From positions 1,178,001 through 1,242,000 of the forward strand of contig NZ_FOQV01000001.1 of the NCBI RefSeq assembly GCF_900113835.1: a stretch of DNA of 64,000 nucleotides. The letters are read 5' to 3'. This DNA is from Allobosea sp. OK403 (lineage in GTDB: Bacteria > Pseudomonadota > Alphaproteobacteria > Rhizobiales > Beijerinckiaceae). Positions 52,429 to 61,362 of this stretch are shown here, piece after piece. The notes under the pieces are model-generated. The model made no database searches. It was not told where the DNA came from and saw only the letters and a list, made by a program, of their open reading frames with translations. Within the stretch, counting starts at the first letter, position 1. Every line of letters starts with the position of its first letter. Position numbers and translations under genes: made by a program.

Positions 52429-53535
52429 ATGGCGCCGCTCCGGCTCCTGGCTGATGACCTGACCGGCGCGCTCGACAGCGCGGCCGCGTTCGGTTCGCCC
52501 GCCGAGCCGGTCGCGGTGTGCTGGCGCGGCGGAGCCCCCGCGGAGGGCGCCATCGCCATGGACAGCCGCAGCCGCGAGGTTTCGACCGCCGAGGCGCGCA
52601 GTGCAGTCGCCGCAATCGCTCCCACCTTGTGGGCGCGCGGCTCGGGCCTCGCCTATAAGAAGATCGACAGCCTGTTGCGCGGACAGGAGGTGGCCGAGAT
52701 CGCCACGATCCTCGACCTGCTGCGCCCGGCCCATTGCATCATCGCCCCGGCCTTCCCGGCGCAGCGCCGGATCACCCGCGACGGCAGGCAATATGCCTGG
52801 GCGGATGGCGACTGGCGCGCAGCGCCCGCCGATCTCGCTACCGGGCTTGCAGTGGCGGGCCATCGCGTCACGCAGGCCGTTCCGGGAGATGCCCTGCCCC
52901 CGGGCATCAGCCTCTGGGATGTCGAGACCGACGCCGATCTCGACGCCGTCATCGCAGCCGCCTCCGGGCGCGATGATGTGCTCTGGGTCGGAAGCGCGGG
53001 GCTGGCGGCGGCGCTCGCACGGGCAGCCGGCATCATCCGCTGGATCGATGACCGCCCGCTCGCAGGCAAGGTTCTCGGGCTCGTCGGCTCGGACCATGCG
53101 GCGATCGGCCAGCAGCTCGACCGGCTCGGCTCGCTTCACATCGTTCTAGGTCCTGCCTGCAATGCCGAAATCGCCCGGCGCCTCACCCATGATGGCATCG
53201 TCTTCGCGAGCGTCGCGTTGCCGGACGGCACCTCGCGCCGCGACGCCGCCGCGCTGATCGACGCGCGACTGGCCAGCCTCCTGCAGGAGCTCGACCGCCC
53301 GGACACGCTCTTCGCCGCCGGCGGCGAAACCTTGCGCGGCATCTGCGAGAGCCTCGGCACTGACCGCCTCGACGTCACCGGCGAGATCATGCCGGGCGTG
53401 CCGCGCTCGATCATGCGTGGCGGTCGCTGGGACGGCGTCGCCGTGATCTCGAAATCGGGCGCCTTCGGCGCGCCGGACCTTCTTCAACAGCTCGCCGCGA
53501 CCCGGATCGCGGCCTTTGCCGGAGCGGCAGCATGA
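52429..53535 (+). CDS. Four-carbon acid sugar kinase (DUF1537, OtnK/DtnK type)
   Basis: 368 residues. N-terminal LLADDLTGALDSAAAF and KKIDSLLRGQEVAEI are the substrate-domain signatures; C-terminal GEIMPGVPRSIMRGG and AVISKSGAFGAPDLL are the nucleotide-domain ones. Family members phosphorylate D-threonate, L-threonate or D-erythronate. It is shorter than the usual 410-470 residues, and the family's KIDSTLRG appears as KIDSLLRG. It overlaps the pdxA2 start, its known pathway partner. Confidence 0.88.
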   Translation: MAPLRLLADDLTGALDSAAAFGSPAEPVAVCWRGGAPAEGAIAMDSRSREVSTAEARSAVAAIAPTLWARGSGLAYKKIDSLLRGQEVAEIATILDLLRPAHCIIAPAFPAQRRITRDGRQYAWADGDWRAAPADLATGLAVAGHRVTQAVPGDALPPGISLWDVETDADLDAVIAAASGRDDVLWVGSAGLAAALARAAGIIRWIDDRPLAGKVLGLVGSDHAAIGQQLDRLGSLHIVLGPACNAEIARRLTHDGIVFASVALPDGTSRRDAAALIDARLASLLQELDRPDTLFAAGGETLRGICESLGTDRLDVTGEIMPGVPRSIMRGGRWDGVAVISKSGAFGAPDLLQQLAATRIAAFAGAAA

Positions 53536-54572
53536 AACCTCACCTTGCCATCACCATGGGCGATCCCGCCGGTGTCGGCCCCGAGATCATCGTCAAGGCC
53601 TGCCTCGCCCTGAAGGACAGGCTGGCGAGCGGCGATCTGCGCCTGCTCGTCATCGGCAGCAACCCCGCGCTGGCCGAGGCGCGCCGCCTGCTCGGCGCCG
53701 ACATCGCCATTCCCGAGGTCTCCGAGAGCGAGGCCTGGCCGCATCTCGCCTGTCTGCAGGCGGGGCCGGAGGGCGAACCGATCCGCCCGGGCGTGCTTTC
53801 CGCCGATGGCGGCCGCTTCGCCTATCTCGCGGTCGAGAAGGGCGTGAAGCTCGCTCAGGCCGGCCGCATCGGCGGCATCGTCACGGCGCCGCTGAACAAG
53901 GAAGCGCTGAACAAGGCCGGCTACAAATTCGCCGGCCATACCGACATGCTGGCGACGCTGACGGGCGCCAAGGGCTCGGTGATGATGCTCGCCCATGGCG
54001 GCATGCGGGTAAGCCATGTCACCACCCATGTCGCTCTCAAGGACGTGCCCGCCAAGCTGACGCCGGAGCGGTTGCGCTATGTGCTCGACCGCACCGACGA
54101 GGCGCTCTCCGCGCTCGATCTCGGCCGGCGCAAGATCGCGGTCGCCGCGCTCAACCCCCATGCCGGCGAAGGCGGATTGTTCGGCCGCGAGGATGACGAG
54201 GTCTCCGCGCCGACCATCGCCAAGGCGGTCACTGATGGTCTCGACGTCGTCGGGCCGGTGCCGGGCGACACGGTCTTCGTCAAGCTGCGCGCCGGTCAGT
54301 ACGACGCCGTCGTCGCGATGTATCACGACCAGGGCCACATCCCGGTGAAGCTCCTGGGCTTCAATGTGAACCCGGAAACCGGCACCTGGGATTCGCTCTC
54401 GGGCGTCAATATCACGCTCGGCCTGCCGATCGTGCGGACCTCCGTCGACCATGGCACCGCCTTCGACATCGCCGGCAAGGGCATCGCCAACGAGCTCAGC
54501 CTGATCGAGGCGATCGAATACGCCGAAAAACTGGCTGCAGCGCGCGGCCTCAGTGCCGACCGCGCGGCCTGA
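53532..54572 (+). CDS. pdxA2: PdxA2-type 4-phospho-sugar-acid dehydrogenase
   Basis: 346 residues of the PdxA fold. AITMGDPAGVGPEIIVKA, the metal and substrate residues in FAGHTDMLATLTG, ALNPHAGEGGLFGRED, YHDQGHIPVKLLGF and TSVDHGTAFDIAGKG. In this setting (DUF1537 kinase next door) it should oxidise and decarboxylate 4-phospho-threonate or -erythronate to dihydroxyacetone phosphate rather than make vitamin B6. Confidence 0.88.
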   Translation: MKPHLAITMGDPAGVGPEIIVKACLALKDRLASGDLRLLVIGSNPALAEARRLLGADIAIPEVSESEAWPHLACLQAGPEGEPIRPGVLSADGGRFAYLAVEKGVKLAQAGRIGGIVTAPLNKEALNKAGYKFAGHTDMLATLTGAKGSVMMLAHGGMRVSHVTTHVALKDVPAKLTPERLRYVLDRTDEALSALDLGRRKIAVAALNPHAGEGGLFGREDDEVSAPTIAKAVTDGLDVVGPVPGDTVFVKLRAGQYDAVVAMYHDQGHIPVKLLGFNVNPETGTWDSLSGVNITLGLPIVRTSVDHGTAFDIAGKGIANELSLIEAIEYAEKLAAARGLSADRAA

Positions 54573-54623
54573 CAGCGCCAAAGCTGAAAGCGCCAGAAGC
54601 CAAAAGTGCCAAGGGAGGCGACC

Positions 54624-55784
54624 ATGAATATCCACGCGCCCAGCCAGATCGCCGTCGCGAGCCTCGCCACGCCGATCGCGATCACCCGGCCGAAGATCAT
54701 CGAGTTCGGCTCCGGCACGGCGCCACTCGCCGGGCGTTGGGCTGCGGCCCAGGGGCTCTCGCGCATCCTCGTCGTGGCGGATGCCTTCAATGCCGCCCGC
54801 GTCGATCTGCTCGGCCTGACCGGCGAGGTCACGATCTTCGGCGAGGTCCGCCCCGAGCCGGACGTTCCCAATCTCGAGGCAGCGCTTGCCGTCGCCGAGC
54901 GGGTGAAGCCCGACCTCGTCATCGGCTTCGGCGGCGGCAGCGCCATGGACCTCGCCAAGCTCGTCGCTGTCCTGCCGGGTTCCGGCCAGTCTCTCCAGGA
55001 TGTCGTCGGCCCCGAGAAGGTCGCCGGCAAGCGCTCGGCCCTGATGCAGGTGCCGACCACCTCGGGCACCGGCAGCGAGGCCGGAACACGCGCCCTGGTC
55101 ACCGACCCCAAGACGCAGAACAAGCTCGCCGTGCAGAGCCTGCACATGCTCGCCGACATCGCGGTGATCGACCCCGACCTGACGCTGACGCTGCCGCCGG
55201 CCGTGACCGCAGCGACCGGCGTCGATGCCATGGCCCATTGCGTCGAGGCCTACACCAGCCTGAAGGCACATCCGCTGATCGACATGTATGCGCTCGAGGG
55301 CGTGCGCCTGGTCGGCCGCTTCCTCGGTCGCGCCATCGCCGACGGTTCCGACATCGAGGCCCGCGCCGGCCTGTCGCTCGCCTCGCTTTATGGCGGCTAC
55401 TGCCTTGGTCCGGTCAACACGGCCGCCGGCCACGCCGTGGCCTATCCGCTCGGCACGCGCCACCATATCGCCCATGGCGCCGCCAACGCGCTGATCTTCC
55501 CGCATACGCTCGCCTTCAATGCGCCGGCCGTGCCGGAGAAGACCGCCGCGATCCTCGCCGCACTCGGCCTGAAGGCGTCGGCCCGGCAGGAGGAGGTCTT
55601 CGAGGGCGCCCATCGCTACTGCGCCGAGCTCGGCTGCGAGATGAAGCTGTCGCGTCTCTCAGTGCCCCGCGACGATCTCCCGGCGATGGCGAGCGAGGCT
55701 CACGCCATACGCCGCCTGCTCGACAACAACCCGCGCGACATCAGCCGCGACGAGATCCTGGCCCTTTACGAAGCCGCCTATTGA
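54624..55784 (+). CDS. Iron-type (group III) alcohol dehydrogenase
   Basis: 386 residues. NAD site VIGFGGGSAMDLAKLVA, VPTTSGTGSEAGTRA, and metal ligands in GVDAMAHCVEAYTS, NTAAGHAVAYPLG and HHIAHGAANAL. Relatives reduce lactaldehyde, hydroxybutyrate or maleylacetate. Its role here may be reduction or oxidation of the aldehyde released by the HpaI aldolase. AAGGGAGG lies before the ATG; the preceding spacer is a degenerate A/G-rich repeat. Confidence 0.88.
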   Translation: MNIHAPSQIAVASLATPIAITRPKIIEFGSGTAPLAGRWAAAQGLSRILVVADAFNAARVDLLGLTGEVTIFGEVRPEPDVPNLEAALAVAERVKPDLVIGFGGGSAMDLAKLVAVLPGSGQSLQDVVGPEKVAGKRSALMQVPTTSGTGSEAGTRALVTDPKTQNKLAVQSLHMLADIAVIDPDLTLTLPPAVTAATGVDAMAHCVEAYTSLKAHPLIDMYALEGVRLVGRFLGRAIADGSDIEARAGLSLASLYGGYCLGPVNTAAGHAVAYPLGTRHHIAHGAANALIFPHTLAFNAPAVPEKTAAILAALGLKASARQEEVFEGAHRYCAELGCEMKLSRLSVPRDDLPAMASEAHAIRRLLDNNPRDISRDEILALYEAAY

Positions 55785-55818
55785 GCGCGTTCGCCAGACG
55801 CCCACAGGGAGAGAAGCG

Positions 55819-57252
55819 ATGACAGTCCATGCCACGCCCATGATCGTCGAGCGCCTCGCGGCGATCGTCGGGGCGCGGCATGTCATCGGGCCCGATGGCG
55901 ACCAGGAGCCTTATCTCGTCGACTGGCGTGGGCGCTATCGCGGCACGGCCGAGGCGATCGTGAAGCCGGCGAGCACCGCCGAGGTCGCCGCCGTGGTCAA
56001 GCTCTGCGCTGAGCTCGGCTTCGCCATCGTCCCGCAGGGCGGCAATACCGGCATGTGCGGCGCGGCGACCCCGCTCAGCGGGCGCCCGAATGTCGTGCTG
56101 CGGCTCGACCGCATGAACAAGGTCCGCGCCATCAGCCGGCTCGGCGATTCCATCGCGGTCGATGCCGGCTGCATCCTCGCCGATGTCCAGAAGGCGGCCG
56201 AGGCGGCCGACCGCCTGTTCCCCTTGAGCCTCGGCGCCGAGGGCTCCTGCCAGATCGGCGGCAACCTCTCGACCAATGCCGGCGGCACGGCCGTGCTGCG
56301 CTACGGCACGACGCGCGAGCTCACCCTCGGGCTCGAAGCCGTGCTGCCGGATGGCTCGGTGCTCGATTTGATGACGAGCCTGCGCAAGGATTCCACCGGC
56401 GTCGATCTCAAGCAGCTCTTCATCGGCGCCGAGGGCACGCTCGGCATCATCACCGGCGCGGTGCTGAAACTGTTCCCGCGCCCGCGCCAGCGCAGCGTCG
56501 CGCTGGCCAAGGCCGAGGATATCGAGGCGGTGCTCGATCTCCTGGCGCTGGCCCGCACCGAACTCGGCGACCGGCTCGGCGCCTTCGAGGTGATGTCGCG
56601 CGGGCAGGTCGAGGTCATCGCCGAGAATGTGCCCCATGTCGCGATCCCCTTTGCGGCGGACGCGCCCTGGTTCGTGCTGATCGAGCTCATCGACACATTG
56701 CGGGGCATCGACCTCTCCGCCGAGATGGAAGCAATGCTGGCCTCGGCCTTCGAGCGCGGGCTGATCGGCGACGCCCTCGTCGCTTCAAGCGAGGCCCAGG
56801 CGGCTGCGCTCTGGGCCATCCGCCACAGCGTCTCGGAAGGCTCCAAGCGCGCCGGCTACGTTGTCTCGCATGACAGCGCCGTTCCGCTCGAACATCAGGC
56901 CGAGTTCGTGCGCCGGGTCGAGGCGCGTATCGCGGCGCTCCGGCCCGAGGCGCGCATCGTCATGCATGGCCATCTCGGCGACGGCAACATCCATGTGCTC
57001 GCCATCCTGCCCGGCATCGCCGCCGACCAGCGCGGGACGCTTGCCCCGATCGTCAGCGCGATCAACCGCGCCGTCGACGAGGAGACGGCGGCGCTCGGCG
57101 GCAGCATCAGCGCCGAGCACGGCATCGGCATCGCCAATAAGGAGCGCCTCAACCACGTGACGGCGCCGCGCGAAATGGCCCTGCTGCGGCAGGTCAAGGG
57201 GCTGCTCGATCCGCAGGGGCTGATGAATCCGGGCAAGGTCCTCAGCGACTGA
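55819..57252 (+). CDS. FAD-linked 2-hydroxyacid dehydrogenase (GlcD/D-lactate dehydrogenase type)
   Basis: 477 residues. FAD-binding PQGGNTGMCGAATP and GSCQIGGNLSTNAGGTAVLR; C-terminal HGHLGDGNIHVLAI and GSISAEHGIGIANKERL, with the metal-binding histidines of D-2-hydroxyacid oxidisers. Subunits GlcE and GlcF are absent, so it acts alone, as D-lactate or D-2-hydroxyglutarate dehydrogenases do. Probably oxidises a hydroxyacid of the pathway. Confidence 0.88.
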   Translation: MTVHATPMIVERLAAIVGARHVIGPDGDQEPYLVDWRGRYRGTAEAIVKPASTAEVAAVVKLCAELGFAIVPQGGNTGMCGAATPLSGRPNVVLRLDRMNKVRAISRLGDSIAVDAGCILADVQKAAEAADRLFPLSLGAEGSCQIGGNLSTNAGGTAVLRYGTTRELTLGLEAVLPDGSVLDLMTSLRKDSTGVDLKQLFIGAEGTLGIITGAVLKLFPRPRQRSVALAKAEDIEAVLDLLALARTELGDRLGAFEVMSRGQVEVIAENVPHVAIPFAADAPWFVLIELIDTLRGIDLSAEMEAMLASAFERGLIGDALVASSEAQAAALWAIRHSVSEGSKRAGYVVSHDSAVPLEHQAEFVRRVEARIAALRPEARIVMHGHLGDGNIHVLAILPGIAADQRGTLAPIVSAINRAVDEETAALGGSISAEHGIGIANKERLNHVTAPREMALLRQVKGLLDPQGLMNPGKVLSD

Positions 57253-57324
57253 CAAGATCTTGAGCGCCTGTCCTGGGTACATGAACGACGCGATACGAAA
57301 AAAATAATGCAAGGGAGAACAGAG

Positions 57325-58299
57325 ATGAACCGCCGCGATGTCCTGGCTGCACTGAGCCTCCTGTTCGGCCCGGCTCCCGCCTTCGCGCAAGGCGTCGGCT
57401 ACCCGTCGAAGCCGGTCAGCATGATCGTGCCCTTCTCGGCCGGCGGCACCGCCGACATCTTCGCCCGCATGGTCGGCGAGCATCTGCAGAAGAGCTGGGG
57501 CCAGCCCTTCGTGACCGAGAATGTCGGCGGCGCCGGCTCGATCGTCGGGATCACGCGGATTGCGCGCGGGACGCCGGACGGCAGCATCCTCGGCCTCGCC
57601 TCGACCTCGGGCCTCTCGATCAACCCGACGCTCTATGGGGCGAAGCTGTCCTATCGCCCGGCGCAGGACCTCCTGCCCATCGCCCAGATCAGCATGGTTC
57701 CGAACGTGCTCGTGGTGAACCCCGACAAGATCAAGGCCCGCACCGTCCCGGAGCTGATCGCCCATCTCAAGGCCAATCCGGACAAGGTCTCCTTCGGCTC
57801 GGCCGGTGTCGGCACCTCACAGCATCTGGCGGCCGAATTGTTCAAGCAGATGACCGGCACGCAGATGACGCATGTGCCCTATCGCGGCTCGAGCCAGATG
57901 GTCACAGACCTCATCAGCGGCAATATCGACCTCGCCTTCGACAATGTGCCGCTGCTGCTGCCGCAGGCGGCGGGCGGAAAGCTCGCGCTGATCGCGACCG
58001 CGACCGCCAAGCGCGCGGCCTTCGATCCCAATCTACCGGCGCTGTCGGAATACCTGCCTGGCTTCGAGGCCGTCGCCTGGCACGGCTTCGTCGCTCCCGC
58101 GGGGACGCCCAAGCCTGTGATCGACAAGCTCTCGGCCGAGATCCGCAGCTTCATGCAGAAGCCCGAGACGGCCAAGAAGATGGACGAGGTCGGTGCCATC
58201 GCGGTTGCGCTCGGCCCCGACGAATTCGCCGCCTACATCGCCTCCGAGACCACCCGCTGGAAGGCGGTCATCGAGGCCGCCGCCATCAAGATCGACTGA
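57325..58299 (+). CDS. Tripartite tricarboxylate transporter binding protein (TctC/Bug family)
   Basis: 324 residues; signal peptide cut near AFAQGV. Bug-family wording: YPSKPVSMIVPFSAGGTADI, HVPYRGSSQMVTDLISGNID, PALSEYLPGFEAVAWHGFVA. The membrane parts TctA and TctB are not in the window, so it is an orphan or serves a transporter elsewhere. AAGGGAGAACAGAG precedes the ATG. Confidence 0.92.
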   Translation: MNRRDVLAALSLLFGPAPAFAQGVGYPSKPVSMIVPFSAGGTADIFARMVGEHLQKSWGQPFVTENVGGAGSIVGITRIARGTPDGSILGLASTSGLSINPTLYGAKLSYRPAQDLLPIAQISMVPNVLVVNPDKIKARTVPELIAHLKANPDKVSFGSAGVGTSQHLAAELFKQMTGTQMTHVPYRGSSQMVTDLISGNIDLAFDNVPLLLPQAAGGKLALIATATAKRAAFDPNLPALSEYLPGFEAVAWHGFVAPAGTPKPVIDKLSAEIRSFMQKPETAKKMDEVGAIAVALGPDEFAAYIASETTRWKAVIEAAAIKID

Positions 58300-58368
58300 G
58301 CCGCATCGACAGCGGCGCCGGACCAGGCGGGCGAGCTGCCCGCGCAGACCAGAAGGAGGCCTTCCGAA

Positions 58369-59580
58369 ATGGGAGCCCATTCGACCGATATCGCACCCGC
58401 CGGCCTCTCCGAGCGCAGCGGCATCCTGCATCCGCGCGAGGGCGATGCACGGCGCATCGAGGCCTATCTGCCCTCCCCTTGCGTCCAGAACCACGCAGCC
58501 AACATCGCCGTGCTCGGCAATGGCGATCTCGCCATCGTCTGGTTCGGCGGCACGCAGGAAGGCATCCCCGACATCTCGGCCTATTTCTCGCGATTGCCCA
58601 AGGGTGGCGATCGCTGGTCGGCCCCGGTCAAGCTCTCCGACGATCCGGCCCGCTCCGAGCAGAACCCGGTGCTGTTCACCGCACCCGGTGGCGAGCTCTG
58701 GCTGATCTGGACCGCGCAGATCTCCGGCAACCAGGACACAGCGCTGGTGCGCAAGCGCATCTCGCTTGACCATGGTCTGACATGGGGACCGATCGAGACC
58801 CTGTTCGAGGCGCCCAAGGGCCATGGCCTGTTCGTGCGCCAGCCTCCCGTCGTGCTCGACAATGGCGATTGGGTAATCCCGGTGTTCCATTGCGTCAGCG
58901 TACCCGGCGCCAAATGGGTCGGCGATCACGACATCAGCGCCGTGCGTGTCTCCTCCGACGCCGGCAAGAGCTGGGTGGAGCATGCCGTGCCCGGCTCGAC
59001 CGGCTGCGTGCACATGAACGTGCTGAAGACGAAGGACGGGCTCGTCGCGTTCTATCGCAGCCGCTGGGCCGATTTCATCTATGCCAGCCGCTCGACCGAC
59101 GGCCGCAACTGGACGTCACCCGAGCCCACCGCGCTGCCCAACAACAACTCCTCGATCCAGGCGACAGTGCTCGCCGACGGCCGCATCGCGCTCGTCTTCA
59201 ACCACTCCAGCGCGGCCGACGCGACCGACCGGCGCACCGGCCTTTATGACGACATCGAGGACGAGGAGGCCGGCGCGCCGCAAGCCGAGGCCGCCTCTGC
59301 CCCCGCTGCGTCGCATCGCACCGCCTTCTGGGGCGCACCGCGCGCACCGATGACGCTGGCGCTCTCCTCCGATGGCGGCCGGAGCTGGCCGATGATGCGC
59401 GACCTCGAGACCGGCGACGGCTTCTGCATGACCAACAACTCCAAGGACCAGCTCAATCGCGAGTTTTCCTATCCCTCGATCACGCAGACGCCGGACGGGG
59501 CGCTGCACATCGCCTTCACCTATTTCCGCCGCGCCATCAAATACGCCCGCGTCGCGCCCGATTGGGCGGCCCAGACCTGA
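58369..59580 (+). CDS. BNR-repeat / sialidase-fold protein, cytoplasmic
   Basis: 403 residues with no signal peptide. Repeated Asp-box type motifs (S-x-D-x-G-x-x-W): SLDHGLTWG, SSDAGKSWVE, STDGRNWTS and SSDGGRSWP, as in six-bladed sialidase-like propellers. An insertion near 285-310 is rich in Glu, Ala and Pro (DIEDEEAGAPQAEAASAPAA). Annotated relatives are called exo-alpha-sialidase, but the gene sits among four-carbon acid enzymes with no sialic acid genes, so a different hydrolase or lyase role is likely. AAGGAGG precedes the start. Confidence 0.8.
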   Translation: MGAHSTDIAPAGLSERSGILHPREGDARRIEAYLPSPCVQNHAANIAVLGNGDLAIVWFGGTQEGIPDISAYFSRLPKGGDRWSAPVKLSDDPARSEQNPVLFTAPGGELWLIWTAQISGNQDTALVRKRISLDHGLTWGPIETLFEAPKGHGLFVRQPPVVLDNGDWVIPVFHCVSVPGAKWVGDHDISAVRVSSDAGKSWVEHAVPGSTGCVHMNVLKTKDGLVAFYRSRWADFIYASRSTDGRNWTSPEPTALPNNNSSIQATVLADGRIALVFNHSSAADATDRRTGLYDDIEDEEAGAPQAEAASAPAASHRTAFWGAPRAPMTLALSSDGGRSWPMMRDLETGDGFCMTNNSKDQLNREFSYPSITQTPDGALHIAFTYFRRAIKYARVAPDWAAQT

Positions 59581-59638
59581 ACAAGACCAAGCCTGAACAA
59601 GACCGAGAACAGCAAGACCAAGAACAGGGAGACCGCAG

Positions 59639-60448
59639 ATGCCTGCACTCGCTCAAGTCCATCCGCTCAACGCCGCGTCCTCGCCTCAGCGCGACCTCAT
59701 CCGCATTCGCGGCCTCGACAAGACCTATGCCGGCGGCAGCGTGCATGCGCTGTCGGCGATCGATCTCGACATCAAGGATGGCGAGTTCGTCTGCGTTGTC
59801 GGCCCTTCGGGCTGCGGCAAGTCGACCTTGCTGCGCATCCTCGCCGGGCTCGACGATTACGACACCGGTACGGCAGCGCTCGACGGCAAGACGATCTCCG
59901 GCCCCTCGCGCGATGTCGGCGTCGTCTTCCAGGCAGCAAATCTCCTGCCCTGGCTGACCGTGCGCGAGAACATCGCCTTGCCGCTGCGCGTCGGCGGCAA
60001 GCAAGTCGGGCAGGCCGAGGATATCGACCGGTTGCTCGATGTCGCCGGCCTCAAGGATTTCGGCGAGCGCTTCCCCTATGAGCTCTCCGGCGGCATGCAG
60101 CAGCGCGCCGGCATCTGCCGCGCCCTGGTGCGCTCACCCCGCGTCCTGCTGATGGACGAGCCTTTCGGCGCGCTCGACGCATTGACCCGCGAGCGCATGA
60201 ACCTCGAGCTGCAGCGCATCTGGCAGGCCAGCCGCAAGACCGTGCTCCTGATCACCCATTCGATCTCGGAGGCGATCTTCCTCGCCGACCGCGTCGTGGT
60301 GATGTCGGCCCGGCCGGGCCGCGTCATCTGCGAGCTTGAGGTGCCGATCCCGCGCCCGCGCAGCAACGACACCATCATCAGCCACCCCGCCTATCCGGCG
60401 CTGGCTAAGGAAATCCGCGGATTGCTCAACGCGCAGGGAGACGAATGA
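59639..60448 (+). CDS. ABC transporter ATPase (SsuB/TauB type)
   Basis: 269 residues. Walker A GPSGCGKSTLLRILAGL, FQAANLLPWLTVRENI, signature LSGGMQQRAGICRALV, Walker B VLLMDEPFGALDALTRERM. This is the NitT/TauT branch (nitrate, taurine, sulfonates, pyrimidine precursors). Its stop overlaps the permease start. Confidence 0.92.
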   Translation: MPALAQVHPLNAASSPQRDLIRIRGLDKTYAGGSVHALSAIDLDIKDGEFVCVVGPSGCGKSTLLRILAGLDDYDTGTAALDGKTISGPSRDVGVVFQAANLLPWLTVRENIALPLRVGGKQVGQAEDIDRLLDVAGLKDFGERFPYELSGGMQQRAGICRALVRSPRVLLMDEPFGALDALTRERMNLELQRIWQASRKTVLLITHSISEAIFLADRVVVMSARPGRVICELEVPIPRPRSNDTIISHPAYPALAKEIRGLLNAQGDE

Positions 60449-61311
60449 TGAGCCAGGCGCAAACCACCATCATTGCAGACAGCGTCGCGATCGAGCGCGC
60501 GCCCCCGAAGCCCAAGACCAAAGCCAAGGACGGCAAAGGCGTTAACGGCACCGCGATCACGCTGATCGGCCTCGTCGTCCTGTTCGGCGGCTGGTCGCTC
60601 GCGGTGAAGTATCTCGAAGTGCCTTCCTACATCCTGCCGACGCCACTGGCGGTGTGGAAGGCGCTGTGGTCGGGCATCGCGGTCAGTCCGTCGAGCCCGC
60701 TTGGCTATTACCTGCCGCTCTGGGGCACGCTTAAGAACGCCGCGATCGGACTGGCGATCGGCTCGGGGCTGGGCCTGACGCTCGGCTCGCTGATGGCCGA
60801 AAGCCGCTTGATCGAGAAATTGGTCATGCCCTATGCCTTCGCGCTGCAGAGCCTGCCCAAGGTCGCGATCGCGCCCCTGATCGTGATCTGGTTCGGCTTC
60901 GGCGACGGCTCCAAGATCGCGATCTCGGCATTGCTCGCCTTCTTCCCGATGCTGATCAACAGCTTCACGGGCCTGCGCGCCGTTGAGCCCGAACGCATTG
61001 ACCTGATGCGCTCGCTCTCGGCCTCGCGCTTCGAGACCTACCGCATCGTCAAGCTGCCCAATGCGGCGCCCTTCATCTTCGCCGGACTCGACATGGCGGT
61101 GGTCTATGCGCTGCTCGGCACCATCGTCGCGGAATTCCTCGGCGCCCAGCAAGGCATGGGCGTCGTCATCACCCAGGCGCAGGCGGTCACCGACGTGGCC
61201 GGCGTCTTCGCCGCCCTCGTCATCCTCGGCGCCATGGGAATCACGCTCCACGCCATCGTACGCGGGCTGGAAAAGAAGGTCGTCCATTGGGGCGATCGCG
61301 GCCGCAAGTGA
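60445..61311 (+). CDS. ABC transporter permease (SsuC/TauC type)
   Basis: 288 residues. A 30-residue basic cytoplasmic start, then six membrane segments with LPTPLAVWKALWSGIA, the EAA-type region LMRSLSASRFETYRIVKLPN and GTIVAEFLGAQQGMGVVITQ. Start is the ATG at 60445 or 60448. Confidence 0.92.
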   Translation: MMSQAQTTIIADSVAIERAPPKPKTKAKDGKGVNGTAITLIGLVVLFGGWSLAVKYLEVPSYILPTPLAVWKALWSGIAVSPSSPLGYYLPLWGTLKNAAIGLAIGSGLGLTLGSLMAESRLIEKLVMPYAFALQSLPKVAIAPLIVIWFGFGDGSKIAISALLAFFPMLINSFTGLRAVEPERIDLMRSLSASRFETYRIVKLPNAAPFIFAGLDMAVVYALLGTIVAEFLGAQQGMGVVITQAQAVTDVAGVFAALVILGAMGITLHAIVRGLEKKVVHWGDRGRK

Positions 61312-61362
61312 TCGAGCAAACCTAGACGACCAAAAGCAATAAGCCATAACGGGAGGAACATC

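Noticed and set aside
53484-55613. A 709-codon minus-strand open frame over pdxA2 and the alcohol dehydrogenase gene
   Set aside because: Composition typical of antisense reading; both plus-strand genes are intact.
57325-58299. Possible TRAP-type (DctP) binding protein
   Set aside because: The PVxxIVPFSAGGTAD and HVPYRGS motifs are those of the Bug/TctC family, not DctP.
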